From the NCBI RefSeq assembly GCF_949987535.1, contig NC_080067.1:434001-498000 (forward strand): a stretch of DNA of 64,000 nt, in the 5' to 3' direction. The stretch comes from Balaenoptera acutorostrata. Its lineage: Eukaryota; Chordata; Mammalia; Artiodactyla; Balaenopteridae. Position numbers and translations under genes: made by a program. Position 1 is the first letter of the stretch. Every line of letters begins with the position of its first letter. Shown here in pieces: positions 12,309-24,477 of this stretch. Below the pieces are notes generated by a model. The model ran no database searches, was not told the origin of the DNA, and saw only the letters and a list, made by a program, of their open reading frames with translations.

Positions 12309-13774
12309 TGTGATCGGGAAAGGTTTCTAAAATGCACCTCCTTTCTCATCTCCTGGTGGTCGGGTTCGCCATTCCAGCCGCTTTACTAACAGTTTCCCCA
12401 CTTGGAGAATCAGCACCTTTCCCCCCCCTGTTTCGTACAGGTTGCAATTTGTCCTGAAGATGAACGGGAAGAAGGGGAACCAATGAGAGACTAGCTCTAG
12501 GTGTTGGGACAGGCTCAGGTCACTCTATTTTCCCATCAGGAAGAAGAATTAACCACAGGCTCAACCTGCCCCCCGGAACTAGAATAGGGCCTGAAGAAAG
12601 CCTGCACTTTTGCGGCCAGCTCCCAAAAAACGAGTTGAAAAATGGAGCTCAGGGGCACTGCAATTCACAAAACTGCAGAGTTATAAATGATAACTCTCGT
12701 CCACAAATATATTGAGGGAAGGCAACGAAGAGGATCTGAAAGTAAGGCAGTACTGCAGGAAACAGATTTCAGTAGGTAGATTCGAATCACCTTTAAAGCA
12801 CATGAAAAGCGGCGAAACGTCGACAATGGTGCACTTGGCCAAAAAGTGGGTTTGCGTTTTTCCTGAATATATTCAGGGAAAAACGTATACGCCCTTTTTG
12901 TCCAAGGAAGCAAGCAGGAAATGCAAATCAGCACTACAAAGAATTCTCACTTCCTATATGTCAAAGGGCCATTCTAAAAAAGTGTAAGACCCAGAAATGC
13001 AGGACAGCCCAGGGAGAAAAGGGAGCCTTGTTACACTGATTGCCAGGATGTAAATTGCCTAACGACCACTCTGGAGATGTGTACGGTGTGTCCTGAAACA
13101 TCTAAAAAACACAGCTAGAGAGCATAGGGCAATTCTACTCATGGGCATATAAATTGGGAAAACTAAAAATCAGCAAGACACAGGGATCCCAAAGTTTAGG
13201 GCTGCTCTGTTTACAAGAACCTCCACTTCGGTACACCTTATATATCCCATGAAAGAGAAGAATGGATAAAGAAGTTGTGGTCCTTATGTTCAATGGAATA
13301 TCACTCAGCCATGAAATCAATGTCATAAGGCTAGTACCAGCATGATGAGTGGATTTAGTTTGGAGTATTCTAAGTGAAATAAGTCACACAGTAAAAGGCA
13401 CTTATCATAAGATATGAGTTTAAGAGGGAATGTAAAAATCGCTACACATGAAGTGAATTGCAAAACAGAACATTGTCACACATTTGTAAAGCACACTTAT
13501 GGTTGCTTAAGTGGAAAGCTGAGGTGGGGTGATGAATAAAAATCTGTTTGAAATTAGCACAGATACCGTTCCGTACGCCAAATATGTAATAGTCCAGAGC
13601 TACTCATTGCTCAATGAACTGCACTCAACACATCCTATTCACCAGAAAAGAATATATCTGAGTAGTAATAATCCTAAAAATATTTATTGATATCTCTTTG
13701 TAAGTGAATCAAGTGGCTGGAAAGCGGCATAAACGCAGCAGTGAAAATCAACTAAACCCCATTATAAAAATAAA
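12309..13774 (+). repeat. Satellite unit 8, diverged and 3'-truncated
   Basis: Follows the unit consensus with many substitutions from 12309 to the end of its L1-derived part (the attataaaaataaat tail), then breaks off at about 13774. The last 270 or so bases of a normal unit are absent. Its palindrome (12837-12904) is degraded, and a run of C appears at 12421-12428. Confidence 0.85.
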
Positions 13775-14970
13775 TATATTCAGAAAAAACGCATATGTCC
13801 TTTTTGGCTAACCAAACAAGCGGACAATGCAAATCAGCACTACAAAGAAGTCTCACTTCGCTTTAGTCAAAAGGCCATCCTGGAAAAGTGTAAAAACCAG
13901 AAATGCAGAACTGGCAATGGAGAAATGAGTGCCTTGTTACGCTGATGGGGGGGTGTAAATAGCCAAAGGCCACTCTGGAGAAGTGTATGGTGTTTCCTAA
14001 AACATCTAAACAACAGAGCTACAGAGCATACATCACTTCCACTCTTGGGCGTATATCTTGGGAAAACCAAAAATCGATAGGACACTGGTACCCCTACGTT
14101 TAGTGCTGCTCTGTTTAGAAATGCCTCGATTTGGGTACAACTTACATGTTCTTGGAAGGAAAAAAATGGATAAAGAAGATGTGGTACTTACGTACAATGG
14201 AATATTACTCAGCAATTAAGTCAATTGTATAAGGCCAGTTGCAGCATCTCGTGGAGACTGAGGTACGATCATTCTAAGTGACCTAAGTGAGACATAAAAA
14301 GCGACTTATCATAAGGTATCACTTATAGATAGTATCTAAAAATGGCTACACATGAACTCAATTACAAAACAGAAACAGAGTCACACATTTAGAAAACATA
14401 CTTATGGCTGCTAAAGGAGAAAGGTTGGGTGGGGTGATGCATAAACCAGGAGGTTGAAATTACCATAGATACTGTTCCATAAACAAAATAGGTATTCGAC
14501 AGGACTTGCTGTATAGCTCAAAGAGCTGGGCTCCCCACACTGTTGTCACCAGAAAAGGATATATAAGACTGGTAAGAATCTGTAAAAGAATTTATTGATG
14601 TCTCTCTTTAAGTGAATCAAGTGGATAGATGTAGAGCAGGAAGAAACACAGTATTGAAAATCAGCTATACCCCATTATAAAATTAAATAACAAGAACAAA
14701 AAAAAAGACAGTGAGAGAGAGAGAAATTCTTACAAAATTTGTTGAAGGGCTGTGATGCAACCTGGACTGACCACATCTAGACACAGAGCTGGATGGGACC
14801 TAAGGCTCTACACTCGTTGGTCTGAGAGGCTTCGTGAGGATGGGACAGAAAATGCAGCACTTTTACAGTAATACTGCCTGGCCCCCATTCCATGGGTCCC
14901 ATATCTCCAGGTGCAGGGGACCCTTCCTACAGCTAAAACATGCATGGGACATTCAGAGGATGGTACACCG
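13775..14970 (+). repeat. Satellite unit 9, 5'-truncated
   Basis: Begins at the centre of the palindrome (aatatattcag, then aaaaaacgcatatgtcc) and runs through the L1-derived part and the unit end. The first 565 or so bases of a unit are missing. Together with unit 8 it records one recombination event. Confidence 0.85.
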
Positions 14971-16668
14971 TCTGATCGGGAAGAGTTTGGAAAAGTCATC
15001 TCATCTCCACTTCTCCTGCTATTTGGGTTCCCCAGTTCTTTTCCTTAGAGTCTCCCCACTTTGGGAAGGCAGCACACTCAACAGTCGGTTTTGCACGGCT
15101 TGGAATTTTCCGGTGAAGAAGGGGAATGGGGGGATGGAATGAGACACAAGCCTTAGATGTTTGGACAGGCATATGCCACTGTAGTTTCCTAATCTGGAAG
15201 AAGAATTTCCCTATCCTTCAGGTGCCCCAGTAACCGGAATGGGTCTGTAGAAATCCTGCCCCTTTGTGTCTGCTTCCCTAAACTAGTTGAAAACCGGTGC
15301 TCAGGGGCACTGCAATTCACAAACATGCAGGGTTGTAATTGACACCTCTAATGGAGTCATCTCTTGAGCCAAGTATTCGTAAAGGCCTTGTAAGCAAGGC
15401 AGAATTGCAGGAAAGGGATTTCAAGAGGTAGTTTGCACTCGCCATTAAAGCACATGCAAAGCTGCTGAACATCGCCAATGATGCAGTTTGCCAAAAAGGC
15501 CGTATGCGTTATTCCTTAATATATTCAGGAAAAACCCTTACTCCATTTTTGGCCAACAAAACAGGCGGGCAACGTAAATTAATACTACAAAGAGATATCA
15601 CTTCGCACCAGTCAGAATGGCCAACCTCACAAAGTGTAAAACCTGAAATGCAGGACAGGGCGTGGAGAAAAGGGAACCTTGACAAGCTGATGGTGGGAAT
15701 GTAAATTGCTAACAGCCACTCTGGAGAAGTGGGTGGTGATTCCTTAAAAATCTAAAAACCAGAGCTTCAGAGCATATGGTGTTTCCACTCCTGGGCCTGT
15801 ATCTTGGAAAAAACGTAAATTGACAGGACCCAGGCACTCTAAAATTTATGCAGCCCTCTTTACAAGAGCCTCTACTTGGAAGCTACCTAAAAGTCCTTGG
15901 AAGGAAGAATGGATAAAGAAATTATGGTAGATATGTACAATGGAATATTACCCAGCCATGAAATGAACGAAATAAGGCCATTTGCAGCCACTCAGAAGGA
16001 CCTAGATACATTTATACTAAGTGTCATAAATCAGACAATGAAAAATATCATATGATATTACTTATTGGTGGAATCTAAAAATTGATAGAAAGGTACTATC
16101 TTACAACACAGAAACAGAGTCCCAGACTTAGAACACAAACTTATGGTTACCAAACTGGTAAGGTGTGTTGGAGGCGTAAATCATGAGGTTGGAGTTAGTA
16201 TATACATATTTACAGAGAGAAAACTTGTAATCAACATGGACCTGCTGTAGAGCACTTGGAACTCTTCTCAACACACTTTGGTAACCTCAATGGGAAAATA
16301 ATTCTAAAAAGAATATATAGTCATCTCTGTATAAATGAAACATGTTGGTGTATGTCAAAAATGAACACAACATGGTAAATCAACTATACTCCATTATAAA
16401 TTTAAAATTAAATTAAAGAAAAGAAAAATGATCACTAAATTTGTTTAGTCGCGATGAACGTGCTAGTGTCACATCCCTGGACACAGACCCAATTTGGTCC
16501 CAAGGCTGGACTGTTGTGGGCCTGAGGACCTCGGGAGGATATGCCAGCTAATTAGCCCCCCTTGAACATGTAGTACCTGGTCCGCTCTGCATGGGATCAC
16601 AATCTCCAGATCTAAGTGTGCTCTCATACTACTAAACCAACCCTCTGACACCCAAAGGATGGTGGACT
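14971..16668 (+). repeat. Satellite unit 10, strongly diverged
   Basis: Aligns with the unit along its whole length but with many substitutions and indels. A decayed palindrome is still visible at about 15487-15555 (ccaaaaaggccgtatgcg on the left, atttttggccaac on the right). Its L1 part is closer to ordinary L1 than that of units 1-7, for example atggttaccaaactggtaag. Confidence 0.82.
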
Positions 16669-17960
16669 CTCTGGACTGGATGACACTTGGAAAATCACCT
16701 GGTCTCAACTTATCCTGGTGTTTGGGTTCCGACCTCCCGACTCCTTCGTTAGGGTCATCCCACTCTACAAGACAGCACCCTCAACAGGTGATTTTGCAGG
16801 GGTTTATACTTGTTCGGGGGATGAGGGTAAGGGGGAAGAAGGAATGGGACAGAAGCCCTTACATGTTTGGTCAGGCACATTCCACTCCAATTTAAAACCC
16901 AAGAACAGGACTTGCCCTACATCTAAGGTTGTGTCAGTGACCAGAGAGGGACAGTAGAAATCCTGCCGCCTTCTGTTTCCCATAACAACAATTCTAAAAC
17001 TGGACCTTATACGCACTTAATATTCACAATGCCTGGGGAGCTGTAAATGACAACAGCCCTCAAAGAATGTCTTGGGGTAGGTAATCGAAATAGACTTCAA
17101 AACAAGGCAACCTTTCAATAACCCTTTTTCAAGGGGTAAATTTTACTCACACTGTTCAAAAAAAAAAGCACATATGAAGATGCTCACCATTGCTTTATGT
17201 TAGACAAATGCAAATCAGATGTACAAAGAACTATCACCTGGAACCACTCAGAATAGCCATCATCACAATGTCTACAAACACGAAATGCTTCAGAGGGTGT
17301 GGAAAAAAGAGAAACCTACTACTTTTTTTTTTTAATCTGCGTTGGGTCTTCGTTGCTGCGTGCGGCTTTTCTATAGTTGCAGCAAGCGGGGTCTACTCAT
17401 CGTTGTGGTACGCAGCCTTCTCTTTGTGGTGGCTTCTCTTGTTGTGGAGCACAGGCTCTAGGCACACAGGCTTCAGTAGTTGTGGCTTGTGGGCTCTAGA
17501 GCGCAGACTCAGTAGTTGTGGCACACGGGCTTAGTTGCTCTGTGGCGTGTGGGATCTTCCCGGGCCAGGGCTCGAACCTGTGTCCCCTGCACTGGCAGGC
17601 GGATTCTTAACCACTGTGCCACCAATACTACGCTATTGGTGGCAATGCCAATTGGTAACAGCCACTATGGAGCATAGAATGGAGGTTACCAGAGTAAGGG
17701 GAGGTGGGAGGTATAAATTGGAAATTGGGATTGACATATACACACCACTATATATAAAAGAGATAACAAATAAGGGCCTACTGTATAGCACAGGGAACTC
17801 TACTCAATACTCTGTAATGACCTGTATGGGAAAGGAATCCAAAAAGGATTGGATATATGTATAACTGATTCACTCTGCTGTGCAGCAGAAAGTAACACAA
17901 CATTGTAAATCAACTATACTCCAAAAATATTGAAATTGAAATGAAATGAAATGAAATAAA
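16669..17960 (+). repeat. Satellite unit 11, array edge, lacks the palindrome
   Basis: Starts with a decayed phase motif and keeps the non-L1 portion to about 17150. The L1-derived part follows: gcacatatgaagatgctcac, then, after about 16 bases, gacaaatgcaaatcag. In every other unit that includes this interval a palindrome lies between these blocks; here there is none. A CHR SINE on the minus strand interrupts it at 17323-17624. It ends in an L1-like tail and an (AAATG)n run. Confidence 0.8.
17323..17624 (-). mobile_element. CHR-type SINE in satellite unit 11
   Basis: Antisense copy: a T-run first, then the SINE body, ending with the complement of the tRNA-like head (B-box complement gggctcgaacc, A-box complement ttaaccactgtgccacc). 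It separates the L1 words gagaaacctact and attggtggcaatg, which are adjacent in intact L1. Confidence 0.9.
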
Positions 17961-17976
17961 ATAAAATAAAGCTACC
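17935..17976 (+). repeat. (AAATG)n / (AAAATA)n simple repeat
   Basis: Pentanucleotide run at the end of the last satellite-like unit, between its L1 tail and the next L1 fragment. It is probably an expanded poly(A) tail. Confidence 0.75.
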
Positions 17977-18660
17977 AGATGATCCAGCAAGTTCACTCCT
18001 GTGCACATATCTGGAGGAAAGCATAAATTGAAAAGACACATCTTCCCCAATGTTCACTGCAACACTCTTTACAATAGCGAAGACATGAAACAACCAAAAT
18101 GTCCATCAACATATGAATATAGGTAAAGAATATGTGATACATACATATATAATGGAATATGACTCAGCCATAAAATAGAAGAAAATAATGCTAATTGCAG
18201 TAACATGGATGGACCTAGAGATGATTGTACTGAGTGAAGTAAGTCAGACAGAGTAAGACAAATATTGTATGATATCACTTCTAGGTGGAACCTAAAAATT
18301 GATACAAATGAACTAACTTACAAAACAGAGGCAGACTCACAGACTTGGAAAACAAACTTATGGTTACCAAAGGGGAAAGGTGGGGGGTAGGGATAAATCA
18401 GGAACTTGGGGTAAACATACAGACACTACTGTATATAACATAGATAAGCAACAAGGACCTACTGTATAGCACAGGGAACTCTACTCAATATTCTGGGAAT
18501 ACCTTTATCAGAAAAGAATCTGAGAAAGAATGAATATATGCATATGTGTAACTGAATCACTTGCTGTGCAGCTGAAATGAACACAACATTGTAAATCAAC
18601 TATACTCCAATAAAATTTAAATTACAAAATAAAGAAAATCACCTATATTTCAAAAGAAAA
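17976..18660 (+). mobile_element. Ordinary L1 3' fragment bordering the satellite
   Basis: Begins inside the last part of ORF2 (gatccagcaagttcactcc) and runs through the 3' UTR (ctactgtatagcacagggaa, ctgaatcacttgctgtgcag, caactatactccaataaaat) into an A-rich tail. It covers nearly the same L1 interval that makes up the satellite core but without the palindrome or the non-L1 portion. It may be an independent insertion or a relic of the progenitor. Confidence 0.88.
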
Positions 18661-18679
18661 AAAAAGAAAAAAGAATTCC

Positions 18680-19790
18680 CATCTATTTTTATGGCTTGAT
18701 AGCTTACTTTTTTAGTACTCAATATTATCCCATTCCCAGAATATATTAATACTATATCATTTCATTCACCTATTGGAGGACACCTTAGTTTCATTCACAT
18801 TTTGGCAATATTGAATTAGGTGCTATAAATATCCATATGCAGGTTTTCATCTGGAAGTATGTTTTAAACTACTTTCAGTAAGTATCTATGAGAACACTTG
18901 CCGGATTGTACAGTAAGGGAATGTTCAATATTATAGCAAGTATCAATCAGACTACCAAAGTAGCTGTATTATTTTTCATTTCCACCAATAACAAATGACA
19001 TTTCCTATCGTTCCACATCCCCTACAGAATTTGTTCTTGTCATTGTTCACATTTTAGCCATTCTGAGTGTTACATAGTGGTATGTAATTGTATTTTTAAT
19101 TTGCTTTTTCATGGCAGCATGTAATCTGGATTATTCTTCTGTATACTTATATGCATAGTGTCTATTTTCTTTGGTGAGGTGTCCATAAAGTATATTGGTC
19201 CACATTTTATTTAGGCTGCTTTCATTTTTTTCTACCTAATCTGTATTTATTTTATTTATTTTTGTGCCTTATTGCATTAACCAGGACTTGGAGTAAAATA
19301 TGGAAAAGGAGTCATGAAAGGGGACATCCTTGCTTTTACCTGAACTTATTGGAAAAGCTTCATGTTTTTGACCATTAATCATGATGTAAAATAAAAGTTT
19401 CCTGTAGATCTATGTTATCAACTTGAGAAAACTCCAGTCTATTTCTTTAACTGAAAGTTTTTATGAAGAATGGGTGTTAGATTTTTTCAAAGGTCTTCTG
19501 AATCTATTGATATGCTAATGATTGTCTTTCGGGTGTTGATATGATGGATATAATTATTTGATTTTAGAATGTTGAACCAGCCTTGCATACCTGGGATTAT
19601 TCCCTCTCATTCATGATATAAAATTCTCTCAAAATATTGTTGGATTCGATTTGGTAATATTTTGTTGAGGATTTTTACACTGATGTTCCTGAGAGATATT
19701 GGTCAGTTTTCTTTACTATTCATATGTTCCTCTAAGTTTGGATATTGTGGATTTAGTGTCAGACATTCATTTGGGGAGATTCTCAGTCAT
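18680..19790 (-). mobile_element. Old L1 (L1M-type), antisense
   Basis: The complement of degraded L1 3' UTR and ORF2 can be followed: ccattctgagtgttacatag and the flanking gcattt-like words (3' region), then ccttgcatacctgggattat (complement of the RT-region ccctgggataaatcc family motif), then gatattggtcag. It has many indels and no usable reading frame. Confidence 0.7.
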
Positions 19791-20030
19791 TTTAAAAAAA
19801 TATTTTCTGTTCTTTATTATCTTTATTCTCCTCCTGCTATACCCATTATGTATAGGTCACAGCATTTTTCATTGTTCCACAATTATTGATTAATCTGTTC
19901 TGTTGATTTCTTTCCTGCCCATTTTCTCTTTTCTTTTGAGATTTAAAGGTTTCTCTTGATATGTCTTCAAGCTCACAGATATTTCTCCTCAGCCAGCTCT
20001 TTGACTGCTAAAACAAAATACGAAAGACTT
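19790..20030. other. Unassigned AT-rich sequence
   Basis: T-rich stretch with words reminiscent of old LINE sequence but no clear alignment by eye. Short open frames of 60-75 residues here are leucine- and isoleucine-rich and show no motif. Confidence 0.4.
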
Positions 20031-20710
20031 GGTATTTTATAAACAACAGAATATTTTTGTTTTCTCATAATTGCTGAGGCTGGAAAGTTCAAGAACAAGT
20101 TACCAGGAGCTTCCCTGGTGGCGCAGTGGTTAAGAATCTGCCTACCCGTAAAGGGGACAAGGGTTCGAGCCCTGGTCTGGGAAGATCCCACATGCCATGG
20201 AACAACTAAGCCTGTGCACCACAAATACTGAGCCTGTGCTCTAGAGCCCACAGGCCACAACTACTGAGCCTGTGTGCCACAACTACTGAAACCCGCACAC
20301 ATAGAGCCTGTGCTCCGCAACAAGAGAAGCCACCCAATGAGAAGCCCGCACACTGCAACAAAGACCCAACACAGCCAAAAAATTAATTAATTAATTAATT
20401 AATTAACTAATTAATTTTTTTTTAAAAAGAACAAGTTGCCAGCTGACTTAGTGTCTGGTGAGGGACCAATTTCTGGTTCATAATGTGGGTCTTCTCGCTC
20501 AGCAATGAAATCATGTAATGGGCATAAGATCTTCTGTGTGCTATATTTATTAGGTCACTAATCCCGTGTTTGAGGTCTCTGGCCTCATGACCTAATCACC
20601 TCCCAAAAGCCCCACCTCCTAATACCATCAACATGGGAGCTGGGTTTCAAAATTTTAAAATTAGAGGTACAAAATATTTACACCATAAAAGGGACAACAG
20701 AGTTAACTGA
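20030..20710 (+). mobile_element. Old interspersed repeat, family not assigned, split by a SINE
   Basis: The stretch from tttataaacaacagaatat to atttacaccataaaag carries the well-known repetitive words ctcatgacctaatcacctcc and ccccacctcctaataccatc. I know these as a high-copy mammalian repeat but do not assign a family name. A CHR SINE (20107-20426) interrupts it. Confidence 0.6.
20107..20426 (+). mobile_element. CHR-type SINE
   Basis: Full-length copy: head gcttccctggtggcgcagtg (A box), ggttcgagccctgg (B box), body and an ATTA-rich tail. It is flanked by a 16-base target-site duplication with one mismatch: aagaacaagttaccag at 20091-20106 and aagaacaagttgccag at 20427-20442. Confidence 0.93.
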
Positions 20711-20771
20711 TTTTTTCTTTCATGTTAAAGGTTTGCACATTTATATTTATTACATAACCCCAAAACCCTTG

Positions 20772-21145
20772 TTTTTTTTTTAAGATTCTTTTTCCATATA
20801 CGCCAGTACAGACCACTGAGTAGAGTAATCCCTGTGCTATAAAGCAGGTCCTTATTAATACTTATCTATTTTATATATAGTAGTGTGTATATGTCAGTCC
20901 CAATCTCCCAATTTATCCCTTCCCCACTTATCCCCTGGTAACCATAAGTTTGTTTTCTATATCCATGACTCCATTTCTGTTGTGTAAATAAGTACATTTG
21001 TACCTTTTTTTCTTTTTTAGATTCCTCATATAAGCAATATCACATGATATCTGTCTTTCTGTGTCTCACTTGCTTCACTCAGTATAACAATCTCTAGGTC
21101 CATCCATGTTGCTACAAAACCCTTAATTGTTAAGGATAACTCTCA
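20772..21145 (-). mobile_element. L1 3' fragment, antisense
   Basis: Complement of L1 3' UTR and ORF2 end: gtgctataaagcaggtcctt, ccctggtaaccataagtttg, ctgtctttctgtgtctcact, aggtccatccatgttgct. A T-run at 20767 marks the reversed poly(A) tail. Confidence 0.85.
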
Positions 21146-22370
21146 ATTTTTTCCAGTATCATCAGCAATTCTTTCTGGCAGACACGTGATAACACTTTTT
21201 AAACAGGAATATTGAGACCAAGCCTCCTGACCTGCAAACAAACAAAACATCATTCATATAGTGAAAACTTTGCACATCAAAGGATGAAAGCACTTGGTCT
21301 AAATGCCTTTGCACCCACTGCTGAAAGAGGGCAGAGGAGTTTGACTCACTAATCTTCCTTACGTGCACTTCTTCCTAATGGGGTACTCCATCTAAAACTT
21401 ATAAGAAGCGGGAATACATCATGGAACACACCAATCGCTACTACAGATTGTGAAGCAGCAAAAACAAACAAACAAACAAAAAACATGATGAATCCATCCA
21501 AAGGGTTCTGTCCACATTATTGCAATAGTTTCCCTCGCACTGTGAACACTTTTCAAACCCTATCACTTGAACCTATTTTTATTTTTTTCAACAAAAATAA
21601 TGTTAATCTGCAGTCACACACTCCAGTAATATTACACTATCCCTTGTGCAAGTATGTAGGGATTTGAGGAGCTATGGGAGGCCATCATGAGAGGTTGCCT
21701 AGAGTAATTAGGACATTTCATTTAATGTTGGCTCTTCTCCCTAAGATGTCTGCTGTCCTCTTCTTTTTGTAGCTACTAGCATTGAGAAAGTGACCAAGAT
21801 AAGGCTCTTCTCTTTTACTGCCCATGAATGCAGCTGTGATTAACCCCACAGAACTTGGTGCTTCCAGAATCCCCTGAACCTACTGACCCTCCATGCGTGG
21901 CATGACATAGATAAGGATGGTGACATGTATCCTTGTATAGAGTATGTTATAAAATTTTTGACTCTTCCCTTCCTCATAATTCCAAAGAATAGATTTCTTT
22001 GGATTTCTGCTTAATGCTGCTGGAGTTGGTACATAAGTTGAGGGAGGTATCAGGGCACACCAAAAGAGAGGGTAACTGCACAGAAAATACAAGCAGGTAC
22101 ATTTCTGTGTAGTTTCAAGCAGCTTATTTGCTATATCAATCATGGTGACATGTTGACCCTTCCTCTTTCTACTAGTAGTACAACAAACATAAAGGATATT
22201 TAGGCTGCTTGCTTTATCCCCACCTCTCACAATTGATCTGCATTCACACATAGGACAATGAAGGGCCCTTTCTACCATCTTAACCAATATTTGAGAACTA
22301 GAAAATGTCCAGATTTTTCTGGGGATTATTTTCATATTCCCCAATCAGGCCTATGAAGGAATCTTACTTA
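21146..22370. other. No gene recognised
   Basis: Mixed-composition sequence with a (CAAA)n run at 21463-21480. The longest open frame, 154 codons on the minus strand at 21880-22344, is rich in Cys, Ser and Lys, shows no domain and has no splice or promoter context, so I treat it as chance. I could not assign the stretch to a repeat family. Confidence 0.5.
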
Positions 22371-23280
22371 TTGTGTTTAATGAAGTCATATCTCTGACGG
22401 CATCCCATCATCAACAAAACTGGAAAGAAATTTGAAGGGTCTTCGATTTTACCATATTTGAAACAACAATATTTTAGCCTGACACTTTTTGGATTTTAGA
22501 AAAAAAATGTTTTAAATGAGACAAAAAAATCATTTTTATGACACAAAAAGACAGCAATAGTTTTCTATTTTTATCTGTTCCACTTGCACACAAGTGTCTC
22601 ATGGGGTTATGTAAAGCTCTCCTGTTGGGTGCTGTGCATGGTGCAAGTATGGATTAAAGCTTAGGAATCTTAAGCTTCAGTCACCTGAAACATTTAAATC
22701 AGGATGCAAGCAATCCTGTCCAACATTTGAAAAGAGCAAGACACTCTCTTTATTTTATTTGTTAGGTAATTAATCTGTCTTTTCCCCAAGGAGAGAAACA
22801 ACTGGCATCTTCCATCAATGTGTTGCACAAAAATCTTTGAACAGAGAGTGCAAGCAGAGGCTGATACAGGATGTGAAAAAAAAAATGAGAGACCCTTGTG
22901 GCATTTTCTCCTAACTTATTGCAATCTCCCATTTAAAATGTGGGAATAATCAATCTTCTGAGGAAAAAGGCCCAAGGAAGGTTTTTGCTTCTGTGGAATA
23001 ATGGGATTGCTAAAGATTTCAGGAGGCAAGATGAATTAGTGAGAATGACCATGAGAAATCAGAGAAAAGTCAGATCCATGGATAAAGTGATGTTTACCAC
23101 TGTGAATCAATGAGAAGTAGGAGCAAATGAAAAGAAAGCTGATACAACATTTTCTGAATAAATGTAACCTTTCAGCTGTCATAGAAAAATTAATACTCAC
23201 TATGATACAACATATTTAGTTTAGAAAGTTAACTTAAATTTAAAGCTTAATAATTACATTTATTGAAGAAACGAAAACAT
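22371..23280. other. Unassigned AT-rich sequence
   Basis: No open frame of note and no repeat family recognised by eye. Contains A-runs at about 22500 and 22877. Confidence 0.5.
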
Positions 23281-24320
23281 ATTTGTGGTTTAGAATAAAT
23301 AATGTGTTCTGCTACAGATAAGAAGACTACATAAATAAATAGAAATAAGACTAAATAAATAAAGAGGAAAATAACAAATTAGATGTTATTAACATTAAAA
23401 ACTGACACTCATCTAAAGAAAGAGAAGAAGGGACAGAAAGAGAGAAGAACTCATATCAAGCATATATTAAAAACTCCTAAATAAGAAGTCTTCAGATGTT
23501 AAAAAAAAAAGGAAGTCTTCAATAAGAAGATAATGGAATAGCAAAATGGGGAAAACATACCAAAAGATATTTCAAAAAAGAGAGTACAGAATGTTAAGTA
23601 AACATATCAAAGGATGCTTGGCTTCTTAGTAGTCAATTAAATGCAAAAACGTGATACCTGGAATTATCACTCACCAACCAGAAAGTTCAAATGAAAATGA
23701 CAGGTATTATCAAGTTTCACAAGAATGTGTATAATCCTTGAATCTCATTCACTGCTGCTGAGGATGAAAAATCATACAAATGTTTTGAAAATATTTAGAA
23801 ATATCTAAAAAGATAAATACATGAAAGCTATGACTCGAAAATTTTACTACTACATGTATACTGAACAATAATTTATACACACACCACCAAAGCTCAAGTT
23901 CTAGAATTTATATACCAGTGCTGTTCTCAATAGACACAAACTGAAAATCACTCATATTGTAATACACATTGGAATAAACTAATTAATAGTTAAATATTTA
24001 CACTATGAAATCCTATGCAACAGTGGCAATGCATGATCACAACAACAGGCAACCATATAGGTTTATTCACAAACAACATAAAATAAAAAAGCCCAATCCA
24101 AAAGTGATTTTACTGTGCCATAACATTTATATAAAATACAAAATACAGGTAAAGTGATCATTTTGTTAAGTACCAGAACAATATTAAACCTTAAGGGGAG
24201 TCACTAGCATGGGACCAGGGGGCCTCTGAGTATCTGGCAATTTTCTGTGCCTTTATCTAGAAGCTATGTATAGAGTGTATTCAGATGCTGAATTTTCTGA
24301 AATTTGTCATTTCCTTACAA
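23280..24320 (+). mobile_element. Old degraded L1 3' region
   Basis: Words in L1 order on the plus strand: agaaagagaagaag, ccaaaagatatttcaaaaaag, aaacatatcaaaggatgcttggc, gtcaattaaatgcaaaaacg, then the tail-region pattern with atttatataaaatacaaaatac. Highly diverged, with no reading frame. Confidence 0.6.
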
Positions 24321-24477
24321 ACCATGCATGTTTTTAGTTGTTTATTATACATAAAAAAAGTTAAAAAGATAGACTAGTGAAGGTAATTATATTAGCACTT
24401 TAATATCCATGCTTTTCAATGTGGAAGTGAAAGGTATTAAATACTTGACATTGTGATTACTTCTTAAAAGTAAGGTG

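Larger units (their letters stand above)
1..17960 (+). repeat. Common cetacean satellite array, about 11 units, edge of array
   Basis: Head-to-tail array. Using the motif tgtgatygggaaa as phase mark, units start at 1, 1761, 3516, 5276, 7035, 8793, 10549, 12309, (13775, partial), 14971 and about 16669, giving full lengths of 1755-1760 bp. The first seven are nearly identical by eye; units 8-11 are progressively diverged, as at the border of a homogenised array. Within each unit, roughly offsets 480-1490 align with the 3' end of an artiodactyl-type L1 (end of ORF2 plus 3' UTR), and the remaining 750 or so bases are not assigned. Known: the cetacean common satellite has this unit size in baleen, sperm and beaked whales and has been described as L1-derived. 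Inferred: the array continues to the left of the window. Confidence 0.93.

Noticed and set aside
20107..20190. tRNA-like A and B boxes in SINEs as possible tRNA genes
   Set aside because: The sequence continues into the SINE body and tail and has target duplications; it cannot fold as a mature tRNA.
21880..22344. 154-codon minus-strand open frame with several Cys
   Set aside because: The cysteines do not form a zinc-finger spacing, no start context or exon structure supports it, and it lies in unassigned intergenic DNA.
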